This document shows positions 51,603 through 60,288 of a DNA stretch of 64,000 nt, one piece after another; position 1 is the stretch's first letter, and every line of letters begins with the position of its first letter. This stretch comes from Paenarthrobacter aurescens (GTDB lineage: Bacteria; Actinomycetota; Actinomycetes; Actinomycetales; Micrococcaceae), in the NCBI RefSeq assembly GCF_025421775.1, contig NZ_JAOEFX010000011.1:62001-126000 (forward strand), in the 5' to 3' direction. The notes under the pieces were generated by a model. It searched no databases, was not told the DNA's origin, and saw only the letters and a program-made list of their open reading frames with translations. The position numbers were made by a program, and so were the translations under genes.

Positions 51603-54600
51603 ATGACCTCCTCCAGCTACCTCCGTTTCCCGCATGTGCACGGCGATCAGGTCACTTTCGTGGCCGAAGACGACATCTGGATCGCACCCCTCTCCGGCGG
51701 CCGTGCCTGGCGCGTCTCCTCCCAGCAATTGCCGGCCAGGAACCCCCGGTTCACCCCGGACGGAAAGCGGCTCGTGTGGACGGTGGTTGTCGGTACGGCA
51801 CCGGAGGTCGTAACAGCAAACGTCGACGGCGGCGGGTACAGGCAGCTCAGCTACTTCGGGCACAGCACCACTAAAGTCAAAGGCTTCACCGCGGCAGGAA
51901 ATGTTGTGGTCACCAGCGCCTTCCAACAGGCGGAAAGCCGCCACACACACGCTTACAGCCTCCCGCTGGACGGCGGTGCCGCCGTCGAGCTTCCGTTCGG
52001 ACCCGTCGAGGCAGTAGCCTTCGGACCCGAAATCGGTGATGAGAAGCCCGTGGTCCTTGCAACCGTTCTTTCGCGGGAGCCCGCCTGGTGGAAACGCTAC
52101 AGGGGCGGCACGGCCGGGAAGCTTTGGATCGACGCCGATGGAAACGGCGAGTTCGAGCGGTTGGTCCCGGAGATCGACGGCAACGTGACCGATCCCCTCT
52201 GGGTCAAGGGGCGGATCGCCTTCCTTTCGGACCATGAGGGCTACGGAAACCTCTACTCTGTGCTTCCCGATGGTTCGGGGCTGCGTCGCCATACGGACCA
52301 CGAGGACTTCTACGTCCGGCACGCCAGCACTGACGGCAAGAGGGTTATCTTCGAATCCGCCGGAGAGCTGTGGATATTGCCATCACTTGATGCTGACGCG
52401 GCAGCGACCAAACTGGAGATCAGCCTGGGCTCTGCCTCTCCGGCGCGCCGCCCCGCGCCCCTCAAGGCATCTGCGCATCTCGGGGACGTCGTTCCGAACC
52501 TCGCGGGCACTGCAAGCGCCGTGGAGTCGCACGGTACCCTCCATTGGCTCCGTCACAAGGATGGACCCTCACGTGTGGTTGAAGCTACACCCGGTGTTCG
52601 TGCCCGTCTGCCGCGCCCGTTGACTGACGGCCGGATCGCTTACGTGGCCGACCACGGGGGAGTGGAGGCCTTGTACATCAAGCGCATAGCCTCGCGTCTT
52701 TCGGCAGCGGTAGAGGTGCCCAAGCCCGTTGTTGAACCGGCGTCGCCGGTCGATGACGCCGATCCTCTTCCCAAACCCGTCTCGGTGTCAAACGTGGTGG
52801 GGCAGGGGGTGGCCCCTGCTGCGAGCACACAGCCCCCGGCCAGTGATGAGGCAGCCAATGCCGAACCGTCCGCAGACACCACTGGCGCCTCGGATGCAGC
52901 CGAAGCTGCCCCACCTGCCGGGGAAGCGACCGATCTCCGTCTGGAATTTCCGTCTCCGACCCGCACAAGTGCTTTGGAGGCCAGCCCGGACGGCCGCTGG
53001 CTCGCCGTCGGCACATCCTTCGGTGACGTCTTTGTCGCCGATACGTCGGCCGGGACGCTTTCACGGCTTGTCAGCGTTGGTGAGGGCAGCATTGATCAAC
53101 TGGCGTGGTCCAGTGATTCACAGTGGCTGGCCTGGTCCGAGCCAGTAACGTCCTTCGGATCGCGCAGCAAGCTCCGGATCACCCGGCCATCTGAAGCCGG
53201 ATCGGGCATCATCGATGTCACCGATGGCCGTTTCTGCGACGAATCGCCGCGCTTCACCCCGGACGGGAAGTTCCTTGCTTTCTTGTCCAACAGGAGCTTC
53301 GACCCCGTCTATGACGGTCACTCGTTCGACCTGTCCTTCCCGAGCCCCATCAAGCCGTACATGGTTGCCCTGGCGGCGGACACGCCGTCGCCGTTTGGTC
53401 CCTCCGTTGACCCCCTGGAGGATGAGCCGCTCACCGAGGCAAAGTCCGACGACGGCGATGTCCCGGTTGTGCGCGTAGACGCGGAAGGTCTTGCCCACAG
53501 GGTTATTACGGTTCCCGTGCCCCAAGGGAACTACTCCAACCTGGCTGTTGGAGATGGTGCGCTTTTGTGGCTGGGCACCGAACTTTCGGGTGTCACCGGC
53601 GAGGGCAAGGGCACGGTTCAGGACAAGAAGACTGCTCCATCCTTGGTTCGTTATGACCTGGCCAAGCGCAAGCAGACCACCGTGGTATCGGCAGTTGACA
53701 GCTACCGTCTCTCCGGTGACCTCAGCCGGATCATCTACGTTCTCGACAAGCAGGTAACGTCCGTTCCCGCCGACAGCAAGGTGGATGAGGACTCCGCTGA
53801 GCTTGTGAAGGTGGAACTCAACAGGATCAGGGTCATCCTCGACCCAGTAGCTGCGTGGGGGCAGGCGTTCGAAGAAGCTTGGCGGTTGCAGCGGGACTTC
53901 TTCTGGACCGCTGACATGGCCGGCCAGGACTGGGACTCCGTTTACAAGCGGTACCGCCCGATTGTTGACCGGCTTGGCTCCCACGACGACCTCGTCGACC
54001 TGTTGTGGGAAATCCATGGTGAGCTGGGAACATCGCATGCCTACGTAAGGCCTGCGGCTGTTACCGAGTCCGGCCGTAACGGCCAGGGCCGGCTTGGTGC
54101 CGAACTGACACTCGGCAGCAATGGCTGGGAAATCACGCGGATTCTGGCCGGGGAGTCATCCGACCCATTGGCTACGTCGCCCTTGACGCGTCCAGGTGCG
54201 GACGCCAAGGTGGGCGACGTACTCCTGGCGGTAGACGGCGTCGAGCTTTCCGCTGCCTTGACGCCGGCCATGCAGCTGGTAGGTGCGGCAGGCCGGACGG
54301 TCGAGCTGACCCTCTTGAACGGAGCCGGGCATGGCGACGCCGCCGGAACCCAGCGACGGGTGGCCGTCGTGCCCGTCCGTGACGAGGAACGGCTGCGTTA
54401 TCAGGACTGGGTCCGGGCAAACCGGCGCACGGTCCGCGAGGCATCGGATGGCAAGTTCGGCTACTTGCATGTCCCCGACATGATGGCCAATGGCTGGGCG
54501 CAGCTCCACCGCGACCTTGACACTGAAACGGCGCTGGATGGACTGATCGTGGATGTCCGTCGCAACCGCGGTGGGCACACATCACAACTGGTTGCCGAGC

Positions 54601-55091
54601 TCATCGGTCGCAAGGTGACCGGGTGGAGCATGCCACGTGGTGAGAAGCCGCGGACGTATCCCCACCATGCACCGCGGGGCCCCGTGATTATCCTTGCCGA
54701 CGAATTTGCCGGATCCGACGGTGACATCATCACCCAGGTATCAAAGTTGAGGGGTATTGGACCTGTGATCGGTACCCGGACCTGGGGTGGCGTGGTGGGC
54801 ATCGACAACCGCTTCGCCTTGGCCGACGGTACCGGCGTCACGCAGCCGCGCTACGCCACGTGGTTCAGCGGCGGCATCGGGTGGGACGTCGAAAACCGGG
54901 GTGTCGAGCCAGACATCGAAGTACTCTTCCCGCCGCACGCCTACGCCGCCGGCATGGATCCCCAGCTGGAGTATGGCATCGGCGCACTCAAGGAGATGAT
55001 CCAGGAGCTGCCTACCGACCGGCCTCCGCTCCGCGAAGGCTACCGGAAGGTGCGCCCGGCGCCGTTGCCCTCCCGGCCACATCAGGGCTAA
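51603..55091 (+). CDS. Tricorn-type S41 protease
   Basis: This 1162-aa protein has the tricorn layout: N-terminal beta-propeller repeats (HVHGDQVTFVAEDDIWIAPLSGG), an acidic Ala/Pro linker insertion (about 375-440), a second propeller, a PDZ domain (about 845-915) and a C-terminal S41 serine protease domain. Catalytic residues match: Ser811-His812 in LGTSHAYVRP, nucleophile Ser1038 in DEFAGSDGDI and Glu1097 in DVENRGVEPD. Tricorn trims oligopeptides in the cytosol; PepA in this window could act downstream. It stands alone with its own promoter. Confidence 0.92.
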   Translation: MTSSSYLRFPHVHGDQVTFVAEDDIWIAPLSGGRAWRVSSQQLPARNPRFTPDGKRLVWTVVVGTAPEVVTANVDGGGYRQLSYFGHSTTKVKGFTAAGNVVVTSAFQQAESRHTHAYSLPLDGGAAVELPFGPVEAVAFGPEIGDEKPVVLATVLSREPAWWKRYRGGTAGKLWIDADGNGEFERLVPEIDGNVTDPLWVKGRIAFLSDHEGYGNLYSVLPDGSGLRRHTDHEDFYVRHASTDGKRVIFESAGELWILPSLDADAAATKLEISLGSASPARRPAPLKASAHLGDVVPNLAGTASAVESHGTLHWLRHKDGPSRVVEATPGVRARLPRPLTDGRIAYVADHGGVEALYIKRIASRLSAAVEVPKPVVEPASPVDDADPLPKPVSVSNVVGQGVAPAASTQPPASDEAANAEPSADTTGASDAAEAAPPAGEATDLRLEFPSPTRTSALEASPDGRWLAVGTSFGDVFVADTSAGTLSRLVSVGEGSIDQLAWSSDSQWLAWSEPVTSFGSRSKLRITRPSEAGSGIIDVTDGRFCDESPRFTPDGKFLAFLSNRSFDPVYDGHSFDLSFPSPIKPYMVALAADTPSPFGPSVDPLEDEPLTEAKSDDGDVPVVRVDAEGLAHRVITVPVPQGNYSNLAVGDGALLWLGTELSGVTGEGKGTVQDKKTAPSLVRYDLAKRKQTTVVSAVDSYRLSGDLSRIIYVLDKQVTSVPADSKVDEDSAELVKVELNRIRVILDPVAAWGQAFEEAWRLQRDFFWTADMAGQDWDSVYKRYRPIVDRLGSHDDLVDLLWEIHGELGTSHAYVRPAAVTESGRNGQGRLGAELTLGSNGWEITRILAGESSDPLATSPLTRPGADAKVGDVLLAVDGVELSAALTPAMQLVGAAGRTVELTLLNGAGHGDAAGTQRRVAVVPVRDEERLRYQDWVRANRRTVREASDGKFGYLHVPDMMANGWAQLHRDLDTETALDGLIVDVRRNRGGHTSQLVAELIGRKVTGWSMPRGEKPRTYPHHAPRGPVIILADEFAGSDGDIITQVSKLRGIGPVIGTRTWGGVVGIDNRFALADGTGVTQPRYATWFSGGIGWDVENRGVEPDIEVLFPPHAYAAGMDPQLEYGIGALKEMIQELPTDRPPLREGYRKVRPAPLPSRPHQG

Positions 55092-55106
55092 ATCGAAGTG
55101 TAGGCA

Positions 55107-55156
55107 CGGAAGAGCCCCGCGGCTTCCCCTGGTGGGGAGGCGGCGGGGCTTTTCCG
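55107..55156. terminator. Terminator between tricorn and osmC
   Basis: CGGAAGAGCCCCGC (55107-55120) pairs with GCGGGGCTTTTCCG (55143-55156; one G-T pair), with a nested CTTCCCC/GGGGAGG hairpin inside. It serves the convergent genes on both sides. Confidence 0.75.
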
Positions 55157-55185
55157 TGTACAGCAGTTATGGTGCCGGGCAGCGA

Positions 55186-55614
55186 CTACGCTGCGAGAGT
55201 GGCGTCCAGCGTGATCTCGATGCTGGCCAGTGCGCCGGAAACGGGGCAGCCGGTCTTTGCGTCCTCGGAGATGCGGCGGAAGTCCTCTTCGGAGAGACCC
55301 GGAACCTTTGCGGTCATGGTCAGGTGGCTGCCGGTGATGCCGGTGCCGGGAACGAAAGTGACGTCAGCCTTGGTGTTCACTTCTTCAGCGGTAAAGCCTT
55401 CACCGGCAAGTGCGTGGCTGAAAGCCATGGAGAAGCAGGCGGAGTGGGCAGCAGCGATCAGTTCTTCGGGGCTGGTCTTTCCACCGGACTGCTCGGTACG
55501 GGCCTTCCAAGTGACGTCGAACGTGCCCAGGCCGGAGCTGTCCAGCGTGGTGTTTCCGGCGCCCTCAATGAGGTTGCCGTTCCAAACCGTGTGTGCGGTG
55601 CGTGTTGCTGCCAT
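55186..55614 (-). CDS. OsmC/Ohr-family peroxide reductase
   Basis: This 142-aa protein is an OsmC-type thiol peroxidase. Catalytic Cys residues are in AAHSACFSMAFSHAL and DAKTGCPVSGALA; Arg/Glu partners lie in EQSGGKTSPEELI. It reduces organic hydroperoxides, probably with lipoyl or mycothiol-linked reductants. The ATG at 55614 has AAGGAG 6 nt upstream; a GTG at 55620 is also in frame. No OhrR-type regulator is adjacent. Confidence 0.88.
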   Translation of the reverse strand: MAATRTAHTVWNGNLIEGAGNTTLDSSGLGTFDVTWKARTEQSGGKTSPEELIAAAHSACFSMAFSHALAGEGFTAEEVNTKADVTFVPGTGITGSHLTMTAKVPGLSEEDFRRISEDAKTGCPVSGALASIEITLDATLAA

Positions 55615-55735
55615 GTCCACTCCTTAGGGTCGTTGTGAGTCGGCACCCGGCCTTTGGCAGGTGCCACCGGGATCAATCCTAGGGACTTGGCATACGGACT
55701 GCACGGCCATTCCGCTGTCAGTGGATTGTGACCCC

Positions 55736-55741
55736 TAAACT
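55736..55741 (+). promoter_or_regulatory. Leaderless -10 box of VOC gene
   Basis: TAAACT ends exactly 6 nt before the ATG at 55748; no Shine-Dalgarno is present. Confidence 0.5.
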
Positions 55742-55747
55742 GGCGAA

Positions 55748-56131
55748 ATGGATACCGAAGAACACGCACCCACCGTGCAACGCCGCGGCCCAAGAATCGC
55801 ATCCATCATGGTCAATGCCGTGGATGCAGCCCACCTGTCTGCCTTCTGGTCTGAACTGCTGGACATGCCGGTTGCAGCGGAGCACGAAGGGTTCATCTGG
55901 TTGCGGCCGGCCGAACCGGGCCTTCCGCAACTGGCTTTCCAGCAGGTGGACCAACCGACAGAGGGCCGGCGCCGCCTTCACCTGGACCTGCACGACGCCG
56001 ACGCCGCAGCGCTGAGGCGCAAGGCCGAGTCGCTGGGCGCTACTTTCGTTGAAGGTCACGATATTGAGGATTTCCACTGGGACGTCATGCAGGATCCGGA
56101 GGGCAATGAGTTCTGCATCGCCCAGGAGTAA
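55748..56131 (+). CDS. VOC (glyoxalase-like) family protein
   Basis: This 127-aa protein has the beta-alpha-beta-beta-beta vicinal oxygen chelate pattern: IASIMVNAVDAAHLSAFWSELLDMPV at the start and WDVMQDPEGNEFCIAQE at the end, the usual glyoxalase-like closing motif. HLDLHDADAAALRRKAESLGA is also typical. Substrate unknown; such proteins include resistance proteins and dioxygenases. Confidence 0.82.
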   Translation: MDTEEHAPTVQRRGPRIASIMVNAVDAAHLSAFWSELLDMPVAAEHEGFIWLRPAEPGLPQLAFQQVDQPTEGRRRLHLDLHDADAAALRRKAESLGATFVEGHDIEDFHWDVMQDPEGNEFCIAQE

Positions 56132-56146
56132 CAGCGCCATATAAGT

Positions 56147-56189
56147 GGAGGCCGCCCTATCGTGCTGCTTGCACGACAGGACGGCCTCC
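56147..56189. terminator. Terminator after VOC gene
   Basis: GGAGGCCG ... CGTGC (from 56147) pairs with GCACG ... CGGCCTCC (to 56189) with small internal mismatches, between convergent genes. There is no long T-tract. Confidence 0.6.
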
Positions 56190-56224
56190 TACTTCAGGTT
56201 GCTACCCCGGTGTGGCGCCCGGAC

Positions 56225-56578
56225 TCAGTTCCAGAGGGTAGCGATGGCGATGTTCACCAAAGCAAGTCCGCCCACGCTGTGAGCCAGTCCTGTGGAGACG
56301 GCCTGGCCATTCTTGACCTTGCGGGAGCCGATCACTGCGAGCACGGCTACAGCCACAGCGATGGCAAACTTGATGCCGAGTTTGAAGTAATTCGGATCTG
56401 CGTCCGGCATCATCGGGATGACGCCCATCATGGCGATGCCGGTGAGGAGCTGCAGGAAGGCGCCATCGCGCTGCCGGGGGTGAACAGTGGGTTCCTTGAT
56501 GGTGGCGATCCAGTAGCCCACGATCATGGCTGCGCCGACGATGTGCACGAACACCAGAATGCTGAAGAGAATACTCAT
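56225..56578 (-). CDS. Four-helix membrane protein, unknown
   Basis: This 117-aa protein has four hydrophobic segments (about 3-25, 40-58, 66-84, 95-115) and a conserved-looking VHPRQRDGAFLQLLTG loop. The His in the first helix (FVHIVGAAMIVGYW) resembles heme- or copper-linked membrane proteins, but no family can be named. It is separated from sucB by a terminator, so it is a single-gene unit. Confidence 0.65.
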   Translation of the reverse strand: MSILFSILVFVHIVGAAMIVGYWIATIKEPTVHPRQRDGAFLQLLTGIAMMGVIPMMPDADPNYFKLGIKFAIAVAVAVLAVIGSRKVKNGQAVSTGLAHSVGGLALVNIAIATLWN

Positions 56579-56669
56579 GGGACCAGCTTATCCAGTGGGT
56601 TCTACATCCCGTAGCAAAGCCACGCGCGGGGATTCTGCGCCGGACCTACAAGACGCTGGACCAACAGGA

Positions 56670-56705
56670 AAGGGCAGGCTGCCGGAATTCCGGCAGCCTG
56701 CCCTT
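56670..56705 (-). terminator. Perfect 36-bp palindrome, sucB terminator
   Basis: The right half of 56670-56705 is the exact reverse complement of the left half, centred on GAATTC. It lies 36 bp after the sucB stop on the minus strand. The stem could form a stable hairpin with a tight loop; no strong T-tract follows. Confidence 0.6.
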
Positions 56706-56740
56706 AGGTGCCTCTGGCTGGTTCCCAGAGGTGTAACTGT

Positions 56741-58498
56741 TTAGAGACCGAGGTCCGCTTCGAACGCACCTTCCTCAAGGCGGGCCTTGAGGGTCTGCAG
56801 GAAGCGACCGGCGTCCGCGCCGTCCACCAAGCGGTGGTCGTACGTCAGCGACAGGTACATCATGGAGCGGATGGCGATCGAGTCGTCGCCGTTTTCGTCG
56901 GCAACCACGACGGCGCGCTTGACGATCGCGCCGGTGCCCAGGATACCCACCTGAGGCTGGTTGATGATCGGGGTGTCGAACAGTGCACCAACGGAGCCAA
57001 TGTTGGTGATGCTGAACGTCCCGCCGGACAGTTCGTCCGGACCGATCTTGCCGTCGCGGGTACGGCCTGCCACGTCAGCGATCTTGCCGGCCAAGCCTGC
57101 AAGGTTCAGGTTGCCGGCGTCGGAGATGACGGGGACCAGGAGGCCCTTGTCGGTGTCCACGGCGATCGCCAGGTGCTCGGCGTTGTGGTAGGTGATTTCC
57201 TGCTTGGATTCGTCGTATGCAGCGTTCAGCTTGGGGTGCTGCTTCAGCGCCTCGGCCACAGCCTTGGCAATGAACGGCAGGAAGGTCAGCTTGACACCGT
57301 TCTGGGCCAGGAAGGAGTTCTTGGCCTTGAGACGCAGCTTGGCGATCTTGGTCATATCGACCTCGTGCACCTGGGTCAGCTGGGTGGAGACCTCAAGGGA
57401 CTCGCGCATGCGGCGGGCGATGACCTGACGGATACGCGGAGCCTTCTCGGTGGTGCCACGGAGGGATGATGCGACCACCGGGGCAGCAGCCTTGGCAGCG
57501 GGAGCCGCGGCTGCGGGAGCCGCGGCTGCGGGAGCTGCTGCGGCCTGCTTGGCTTCGGCAGCGGCCAGGACATCCTGCTTGCGGATGCGGCCACCGACGC
57601 CGGTGCCGGAAACAGCAGCGATGTCCACGCCGTGCTGGTTGGCAAGCTTGCGAACCAGGGGAGTGACGTAGCCGGACTCCGAAGAAGCAGCTTCCGCGGC
57701 CGGAGCAGCAGGTGCTGCAGCGGGTGCAGGCGCTGCTGCGGGGGCGGGTGCTGCGGCAGGAGCAGGTGCGGCGGGGGCCGAAGCAGCGGGGGCCGGAGCT
57801 GCGGCAGGTGCTGCTGCCGGGGCGGGAGCCGAAGCAGGAGCTGCTGCCGGGGCGGGAGCCGAAGCAGGAGCTGCGGCGCCGGAACCGATCACGGCCAGGA
57901 CGGAACCAACCTCAGCAGTTTCGTCCTCGTTGACGCGGATTTCCTGCAGGGTGCCGGCAACGGGGGACGGGATCTCGGTGTCCACCTTGTCGGTGGAAAC
58001 TTCAAGAAGCGGCTCGTCGACCTCAACCGTGTCGCCTACGGCCTTGAGCCAGCGGGTGACCGTACCTTCGGTGACGCTCTCGCCGAGGGCGGGGAGGGTA
58101 ACTTCGTGGCCTTCGCCGCCGGAAGCAGCGGGGGCCTCAGCAGCCGGTGCCTCTTCAGCTGCGGCGGCAGGAGCCTCTTCCGCCGGTGCAGCCTGCTCGG
58201 ACGGAGCAGCGGGTGCTTCCTCAGCCGGTGCAGCCTCGGCAGCCGGCGCGGCGGAGCCGGAGCCATCGCCGATGCGGACCAAGGGGGCGCCGACTTCAGC
58301 CGTCTCGTCTTCAGCGACGAGGATTTCTTCGATGACGCCTGAGATCGGAGAAGGGATTTCGGTGTCTACTTTGTCGGTTGAAACCTCGAGCAACGGCTCG
58401 TCGATCTCCACCCGGTCACCAACCTGCTTGAGCCAGCGGGTGACGGTTCCTTCGGTGACACTCTCACCGAGGGCGGGCAAGTTAACGGATTCAGACAT
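56741..58498 (-). CDS. sucB: SucB, 2-oxoglutarate dehydrogenase E2 (two lipoyl domains)
   Basis: This 585-aa E2 subunit transfers succinyl (or other acyl) groups to CoA. Two lipoyl domains each carry the DKVDTEIPSP lipoylation site (near residues 43 and 170), joined by Ala/Pro-rich linkers. A subunit-binding domain (VTPLVRKLANQHGVDIAAVSGTG) and the catalytic domain ending YDHRLVDGADAGRFL (His-x-x-x-Asp-Gly) follow. In mycobacteria the orthologue (DlaT) serves PDH, ODH and peroxidase systems. AAGGAG precedes the ATG. lpdA lies just upstream. Confidence 0.94.
   Translation of the reverse strand: MSESVNLPALGESVTEGTVTRWLKQVGDRVEIDEPLLEVSTDKVDTEIPSPISGVIEEILVAEDETAEVGAPLVRIGDGSGSAAPAAEAAPAEEAPAAPSEQAAPAEEAPAAAAEEAPAAEAPAASGGEGHEVTLPALGESVTEGTVTRWLKAVGDTVEVDEPLLEVSTDKVDTEIPSPVAGTLQEIRVNEDETAEVGSVLAVIGSGAAAPASAPAPAAAPASAPAPAAAPAAAPAPAASAPAAPAPAAAPAPAAAPAPAAAPAAPAAEAASSESGYVTPLVRKLANQHGVDIAAVSGTGVGGRIRKQDVLAAAEAKQAAAAPAAAAPAAAAPAAKAAAPVVASSLRGTTEKAPRIRQVIARRMRESLEVSTQLTQVHEVDMTKIAKLRLKAKNSFLAQNGVKLTFLPFIAKAVAEALKQHPKLNAAYDESKQEITYHNAEHLAIAVDTDKGLLVPVISDAGNLNLAGLAGKIADVAGRTRDGKIGPDELSGGTFSITNIGSVGALFDTPIINQPQVGILGTGAIVKRAVVVADENGDDSIAIRSMMYLSLTYDHRLVDGADAGRFLQTLKARLEEGAFEADLGL
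57811..57870. repeat. Two 30-bp tandem repeats in the sucB linker
   Basis: A 30-bp unit is perfectly repeated (57811-57840 and 57841-57870), encoding Ala/Pro-rich linker residues of SucB. A second array of two 15-bp units lies at 57499-57528. They are in frame and would vary linker length without breaking the protein. Confidence 0.8.
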
Positions 58499-58609
58499 GT
58501 CGTCCCCGTTCTCCTTATTGATCTTTGTGCGGATGAATTCTGCTGGTCCGGTTCAGGTGCATGCGGCATAGTGCGCCGCATGCACTTGAACCGTGGGTCT
58601 TGGTAAGAC

Positions 58610-59992
58610 TTAGCCGTGGAGAGCTTTGCCCGCAAGGGCAAGGTGGGCTTCGCCCAAAGCTTCGTTCTGGGTTGGGTGGGCGTGGACCAGCTGGGCCACG
58701 TCCTCCGGGTAGGCTTCCCAGTTCACGATCAGCTGGGCTTCACCGATCTGCTCACCGATGCGGGAGCCGATCATGTGGATGCCAACTACGGGGCCATCCT
58801 TCTGGCGTACGAGCTTGACGATGCCGCCGGTACCGAGGATGGAGCTCTTGCCGTTGCCGGCAAGGTTGTATTCCTGGGTCTGCACCTGGTCGTCGCCGAA
58901 CTTCTCTTTGGCGGCCTTTTCGGTGTAGCCGACCGTGGCGATTTCGGGCTCGCAGTAGGTGACCTTGGGGATGTTGATGTCTTCGACGATGGCCGGGTTG
59001 AGGCCGGCGATCTCCTCGGCGACAAAGATGCCCTGCTGGTAGCCGCGGTGTGCGAGCTGGACGCCGGGGACGATGTCGCCCACTGCGTAGATGTTGCCTA
59101 CGCCGGTGTGGAGGCGCTCGTTGGTGATGACGAAGCCGCGGTCGATGGTGATGCCGGCTTCTTCGTAGCCCAGGTTGGCGGTCACAGGACCGCGGCCAAC
59201 TGCTACGAGCAGGAGGTCGGCTTCGAAAGTCTGGCCGTCAACCAAGGTGACCTTGACGCCGTCGTCATTCTGCTCAACGCCCTGGAAGAAGATCCCGGTG
59301 GTGAACTTGATGCCGCGCTTCTTGAAGGCACGCTCGAGGTTCTTGACGATCGAGGCGTCCTCGTTGGGGACCAGGGAGGGCAGGCCTTCGATAATGGTGA
59401 CGTCCACGCCGAAGGACTTCCAAACGGAAGCGAACTCGACGCCGATGACGCCGCCACCAAGGACGATGGCGCTCTTGGGGATGTAGTCCATGGTCAGGGC
59501 CTGGTCTGAAGTGATAACCTTGCCGCCGATTTCCAGGCCGGGGAGGGACCGCGAGTAGGAGCCCGTTGCCAGGACGATGTTCTTGCCCGTGTAAGGGGTG
59601 CCGTTGACAACAACCGTGTTGTTGCCCTGGAGCTTGCCTTCACCCTCGATGACGGTGATGCCCTTGGACTTGATGAGTCCTTGGAGGCCCTTGTACTTAC
59701 CGGCGATGATGCCGTCCTTGTACGCGTTCACGGCCGGCATGTCGATGCTGTCCAGCGTGACGTTCACGCCATACTTGGCGGAATCGCGTGCATGGTCGGC
59801 CAGTTCAGCCGAGTGCAGGAGTGCCTTGGTGGGGATACAACCGTTGTGCAGGCAGGTTCCGCCGAGCTTTGCCTTTTCCACAAGGCCAACGGTGAACCCA
59901 AGCTGTACGGCCCGCAGGGCAGTGGCGTAGCCGCCGCTGCCGCCACCGAGTACCAGGATGTCGAATTCTTGCGCAGTTGCCTGATCGGCCAC
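58610..59992 (-). CDS. lpdA: Lpd, dihydrolipoyl dehydrogenase (E3)
   Basis: Lpd (460 aa) reoxidises dihydrolipoamide with FAD and NAD+. FAD motif FDILVLGGGSGGYATALRA at the N-terminus, redox-active disulfide GGTCLHNGCIPTKALL, NAD motif IVLGGGVIGVEFASVW, and the C-terminal His-Glu of HAHPTQNEALGEA are present. The frame is open far upstream, but the GTG at 59992 with GAGGGAG about 9 nt before it gives the family N-terminus. It ends 112 bp before sucB and probably heads an E3-E2 operon. Confidence 0.95.
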   Translation of the reverse strand: MADQATAQEFDILVLGGGSGGYATALRAVQLGFTVGLVEKAKLGGTCLHNGCIPTKALLHSAELADHARDSAKYGVNVTLDSIDMPAVNAYKDGIIAGKYKGLQGLIKSKGITVIEGEGKLQGNNTVVVNGTPYTGKNIVLATGSYSRSLPGLEIGGKVITSDQALTMDYIPKSAIVLGGGVIGVEFASVWKSFGVDVTIIEGLPSLVPNEDASIVKNLERAFKKRGIKFTTGIFFQGVEQNDDGVKVTLVDGQTFEADLLLVAVGRGPVTANLGYEEAGITIDRGFVITNERLHTGVGNIYAVGDIVPGVQLAHRGYQQGIFVAEEIAGLNPAIVEDINIPKVTYCEPEIATVGYTEKAAKEKFGDDQVQTQEYNLAGNGKSSILGTGGIVKLVRQKDGPVVGIHMIGSRIGEQIGEAQLIVNWEAYPEDVAQLVHAHPTQNEALGEAHLALAGKALHG

Positions 59993-60227
59993 TAAAACGC
60001 TCCCTCGCGTGAATGATGACACGGGACTGCGTGCCATCTGGTCTTTGGAACTTGTTCTGCCGTGATTATGCCAGCACCTAAGTTCTCTTGCATTTGTGAC
60101 TATCGAGTTCACCTTAGCGAACCACCTACCCATGCTCCACCCTCTGTGGGCGTTTTGTGGAGCGCTTGTGTCGAGACTCACGTTCACTTGTGACACAGCG
60201 CTACACGCCGCATAATTCCGGGGTTGC

Positions 60228-60259
60228 GCGGCCCTTGCAGGGTGTCCGGCAAGGGCCGC
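60228..60259 (-). terminator. Hairpin after pepA
   Basis: GCGGCCCTTGC (60228-60238) pairs perfectly with GCAAGGGCCGC (60249-60259), 30 bp after the pepA stop. It lacks a T-tract but is well placed as the pepA terminator. The rest of the 296-bp pepA-lpdA gap shows only a possible CATAAT box for lpdA. Confidence 0.5.
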
Positions 60260-60288
60260 CGCAGCCCGGGTGGGCGGGGGCGTGCCGC

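Noticed and set aside
57632..58342. Gly/Cys/Arg-rich 236-codon frame opposite sucB
   Set aside because: It is the complement of the Ala/Pro linker codons; low-complexity artefact.
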